38,681 nucleotides of DNA from Erythrobacter sp. (GTDB lineage Bacteria; Pseudomonadota; Alphaproteobacteria; Sphingomonadales; Sphingomonadaceae): assembly GCA_027311945.1 (NCBI GenBank), contig DAICXZ010000027.1, positions 1-38,681 of the forward strand, given 5' to 3'. The translations under genes were made by a program, and so were the position numbers. The stretch's first letter is position 1; each line of letters begins with the position of its first letter. The notes beneath the pieces are model-generated. The model had not been told where the DNA came from and searched no databases. It saw nothing but the letters and a program-made list of their open reading frames with translations. Positions 36,622 through 38,681 of this stretch are shown piece by piece.

Positions 36622-37266
36622 TCAGGGCTTCCAGGCGAGCGTCAGAATGGCGACGTGGTTGAGCGTGTCGCTGCGATTGTCGCCAGGAGTGTAGATCGCG
36701 CGATAGGCCCCGGTCAGCGAAAACGAATCGTTGAGTCGCTGCTGCAGCCCGACCTCACCGCGCCACTGGTCGCCTCTGTCGGACGTGCCGCGGTTGCGGT
36801 TCTGGAGGGTGTATAGCGCCTCTCCCGTGACGTGCGCGCGCGTTCCTTCGGCCAGCGGCCGGGTGAACTGCACGTTTTGCCGCAGTCGCAGCTCCACCCG
36901 GTCGGCCCCTTCGGCAAACCGCTGCTCGAACCGCGTGCGTGCCGAGAAGGCACCGGAGGAATAGACCAGCTGCTGGTGCGGCCTGATCTCGTAGCTGCCG
37001 CCAGATTCGATATAGGCCCCGCCTGCGCCCAGTTCCAAACCGTCAGCCACTTCGCTTTCGAAGGTGGTGCGCAGCTGGATTATGTCCGATCCTTCACGCC
37101 AGCGCGGCGAAACTTCGGTGGTGTTGCTGACATTGTCAGCAACCTCAAAGCTGCCCTTGAGGTATAACCAGAATTGAACGTCCTCGTCCGCAGCCGCTGC
37201 CGGCGAACAGCAGATCGCGGCGGCAGCCAGCGGGGTGAGCCGGAGGAGGACAGCGGTATTTGCCAT
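36622..37266 (-). CDS. DUF2490-like outer-membrane beta-barrel protein
   Basis: 214 residues from the ATG at 37266. A signal peptide (MANTAVLLRLTPLAAAAICCSPAAAA, cleavage near 26) precedes a mature part of alternating strands: VQFWLYLKGSFEVAD, ELGAGGAYIESGGSYEIRPHQQLVYS, RTRFEQRFAEGADRVELRLRQNVQF, YTLQNRNR and the closing strand VAILTLAWKP with a C-terminal aromatic. This pattern suits the DUF2490 family of small outer-membrane barrels; the assignment is moderate. Its leader can fold so that the AGAGG ribosome binding site is paired. It converges with the DUF4197 gene. Confidence 0.75.
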   Translation of the reverse strand: MANTAVLLRLTPLAAAAICCSPAAAADEDVQFWLYLKGSFEVADNVSNTTEVSPRWREGSDIIQLRTTFESEVADGLELGAGGAYIESGGSYEIRPHQQLVYSSGAFSARTRFEQRFAEGADRVELRLRQNVQFTRPLAEGTRAHVTGEALYTLQNRNRGTSDRGDQWRGEVGLQQRLNDSFSLTGAYRAIYTPGDNRSDTLNHVAILTLAWKP

Positions 37267-37273
37267 GAAATAA

Positions 37274-37322
37274 GAACCTCTTGCCCGTGACAGGAACAAG
37301 CGCACCGGTTGCGCAGAGGTTC
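37274..37322 (-). promoter_or_regulatory. structured leader that pairs the ribosome binding site
   Basis: Read on the minus strand, GAACCTCT (37322-37315) pairs with AGAGGTTC (37281-37274), which contains the only good ribosome binding site of the DUF2490 gene, 7 bases before its ATG. Inside, GCGCA/TGCGC (37314-37310 with 37304-37300) forms a second 5-bp hairpin next to the outer stem. Such an arrangement could give temperature- or ligand-dependent translation. I recognise no known riboswitch class. Confidence 0.45.
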
Positions 37323-37450
37323 CCACATGTGTCCGAACTGTGACAATCCCGCCCTCTAGGGGAACAGGCGCATGGGTCAAGGTGTGCGGGCGGTCTTTGC
37401 ACGGCGTCGGGCTTGGCACTTTTGCCTCGCTGCTCATATAGGCTTGAGCA

Positions 37451-38681
37451 ATGGCTGACGAATCCCCCCTCGATCGCTTCAAGCTCGCCCTGACCGGCGC
37501 CGCCCGCGCTATTGCGCGCGACCCGGAAACCGAGGTCAACTGGACCACCGATGCGCCCTTCGCGGCGGGAAAGACGATGCGCGTGCCCTCGCCGGGGCGC
37601 GAGGTCACGCCGGCGCAGGCGCGCGAGGCGCGCGGGTTTGCCGATAGTTTCGCGCTCAAGATGCGGCACCACAATGCGCGGTTGCACAAGGCGCATATGC
37701 CCGAAGACCTCGAAGCGCGCGCCTGTTACGATGCGATCGAGCGCGCCCGCTACGAGGCTATCGGCGAGCGTGACTTCGCCGGAATGCGCGCCAACCTTGC
37801 CGCCATGACCGAGCAGCGCCTGGCGAGCGATGCCATCACCCGCGCCGCCGAAGCGGGCGAAGTGCCGATGCAGACCGCGCTCGCCCTGATGCTGCGCGAG
37901 CAGCTGACCGGGCAGCCCATTCCGATTGCCGCGCGCGAAGGCGTGGAGCTGGTGCGCGAACATATCGAAAGCCGTGTCGGCGACGACTTTGAGCGCCTCA
38001 CCGATGCGCTCGAAGATCAGGCCGCGTTCCAGTCGCTGGCGCTCGACATGCTGCGCCATCTCGACATGGTCCCCGTCGAGCAGCAGCCCGACGATGGCGG
38101 CGAGGAGGAAGACAACCCCGACGAATCCGGCGACCAGCAGGAAGAGACCGACGAACAGGATGGCGCCGACCCGTCCGACCAGCCCGAAGTCGCGGCCGAA
38201 GGGTCCGAGGGTGAAGAAGGCGAGGGCGACGGAGAGGAGCAGGACTCCGGCGAACAGGAGATCGGCGAGGGCGATCCGGGCGACGACGGCGAGGAGATGA
38301 TGGTCCCCCAGCGCCGCAACGCGCCGTGGCAGGACCTGCCCGAAGGCTTCGACTACAAGGCCTTCACCACCTCGTTCGACGAAGTGGTCGAAGCGACCGA
38401 GCTGTGCGACTTCGACGAACTCGACCGTTTGCGCGCCTATCTCGACAGCCAGCTGGCGGGCCTTGCGGGCGTGGTTACGCGATTGGCCAACCGGCTCCAG
38501 CGGCGCCTGATGGCGCAGCAGAACCGCAGCTGGGATTTCGATCAGGAAGAAGGCGTGCTCGACGCCGCGCGGCTGGCCCGGGTGATCATCTCGCCGGGCA
38601 CCGCGCTGAGCTACAAGGTCGAGCGCGATGTCGAGTTCAAGGACACCGTTGTCACCCTGCTGATCGACAATTCCGGCTCGA
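37451..38681 (+). CDS. cobT: cobaltochelatase subunit CobT (partial, runs off the edge)
   Basis: The first 410 codons are present; the frame is open at the window end. CobT forms with CobS the AAA+ part of the aerobic cobaltochelatase that inserts Co2+ into hydrogenobyrinate diamide together with CobN. Seen here are the N-terminal helical domain ([20 protein letters not shown]), the conserved [22 protein letters not shown], a long Asp/Glu-rich linker (about 215-280), and the beginning of the von Willebrand A domain with DNSGS, the first MIDAS residues, at the very edge. The start ATG at 37451 has only a weak ribosome binding site (TTGAG). Confidence 0.92.
   Translation, partial: MADESPLDRFKLALTGAARAIARDPETEVNWTTDAPFAAGKTMRVPSPGREVTPAQAREARGFADSFALKMRHHNARLHKAHMPEDLEARACYDAIERARYEAIGERDFAGMRANLAAMTEQRLASDAITRAAEAGEVPMQTALALMLREQLTGQPIPIAAREGVELVREHIESRVGDDFERLTDALEDQAAFQSLALDMLRHLDMVPVEQQPDDGGEEEDNPDESGDQQEETDEQDGADPSDQPEVAAEGSEGEEGEGDGEEQDSGEQEIGEGDPGDDGEEMMVPQRRNAPWQDLPEGFDYKAFTTSFDEVVEATELCDFDELDRLRAYLDSQLAGLAGVVTRLANRLQRRLMAQQNRSWDFDQEEGVLDAARLARVIISPGTALSYKVERDVEFKDTVVTLLIDNSGS

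Overview
The window reads as chromosomal DNA of a high-GC alphaproteobacterium, most likely a sphingomonad of the Erythrobacteraceae type. The support is a CcrM-type GANTC methyltransferase, a three-gene transhydrogenase (pntAA/pntAB/pntB), an aa3-oxidase subunit IV micro-protein, a LOV-domain HisKA_2 histidine kinase like those known from Erythrobacter, the CobT cobaltochelatase subunit, an F1-only atp operon (no F0 genes beside it) and several small palindromic repeat families scattered between genes. No tRNA, rRNA, CRISPR array, prophage or classical insertion sequence was seen. The genome type was inferred by eye from protein sequences, not by a database search.

Layout. 0.2-4.5 kb: a minus-strand run of a lipoprotein sugar dehydrogenase, a YhbS-like acetyltransferase, a DUF1285 protein, a CoA-type NUDIX hydrolase and the tRNA CCA-adding enzyme. 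4.5-7.4 kb, plus strand: RNase HII, a Ca2+/Na+ antiporter-family protein and ccrM. The ccrM leader carries six GANTC sites and a perfect DnaA box. 7.4-8.7 kb: a small accessory patch with a GIY-YIG nuclease gene framed by perfect 31-bp inverted repeats, and a lower-GC hypothetical gene. 8.9-11.6 kb: dihydropteroate synthase convergent with an NtrC-like regulator whose sigma-54 contact loop is altered. 11.7-17.4 kb, plus strand: cox subunit IV, pntAA, pntAB, pntB, dGTPase, a Rossmann-fold protein and a DUF938 methyltransferase. 17.4-23.3 kb: an entericidin-like micro-lipoprotein, two EamA transporters, a small membrane protein, a CpaF ATPase, a PMT_2-like membrane glycosyltransferase and an HNH protein. 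23.5-29.7 kb, minus strand: atpH-atpA-atpG-atpD-atpC, running directly into an ADP-ribosyltransferase-like gene, an HU-like gene and a small Cys-pair protein. 29.8-38.7 kb: a membrane-anchored trypsin-like protease, ada, the LOV kinase, priA, a DUF4197 protein, a DUF2490-like protein and the start of cobT, which runs off the right edge.

The most promising candidate for a new system is at 23723-24668. A stand-alone ADP-ribosyltransferase with a visible R / S-T-S / E-x-E signature overlaps an HU-family gene that carries an unusual 46-residue N-terminal extension, and both sit translationally downstream of atpC. The second candidate is the GIY-YIG gene between its own inverted repeats, which resembles a nuclease-based relative of REP/RAYT systems. 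Other points worth attention are a family of hairpin repeats with compensatory stem changes, a palindromic repeat absorbed into the start of pntB, and a leader of the DUF2490 gene in which the ribosome binding site is paired.
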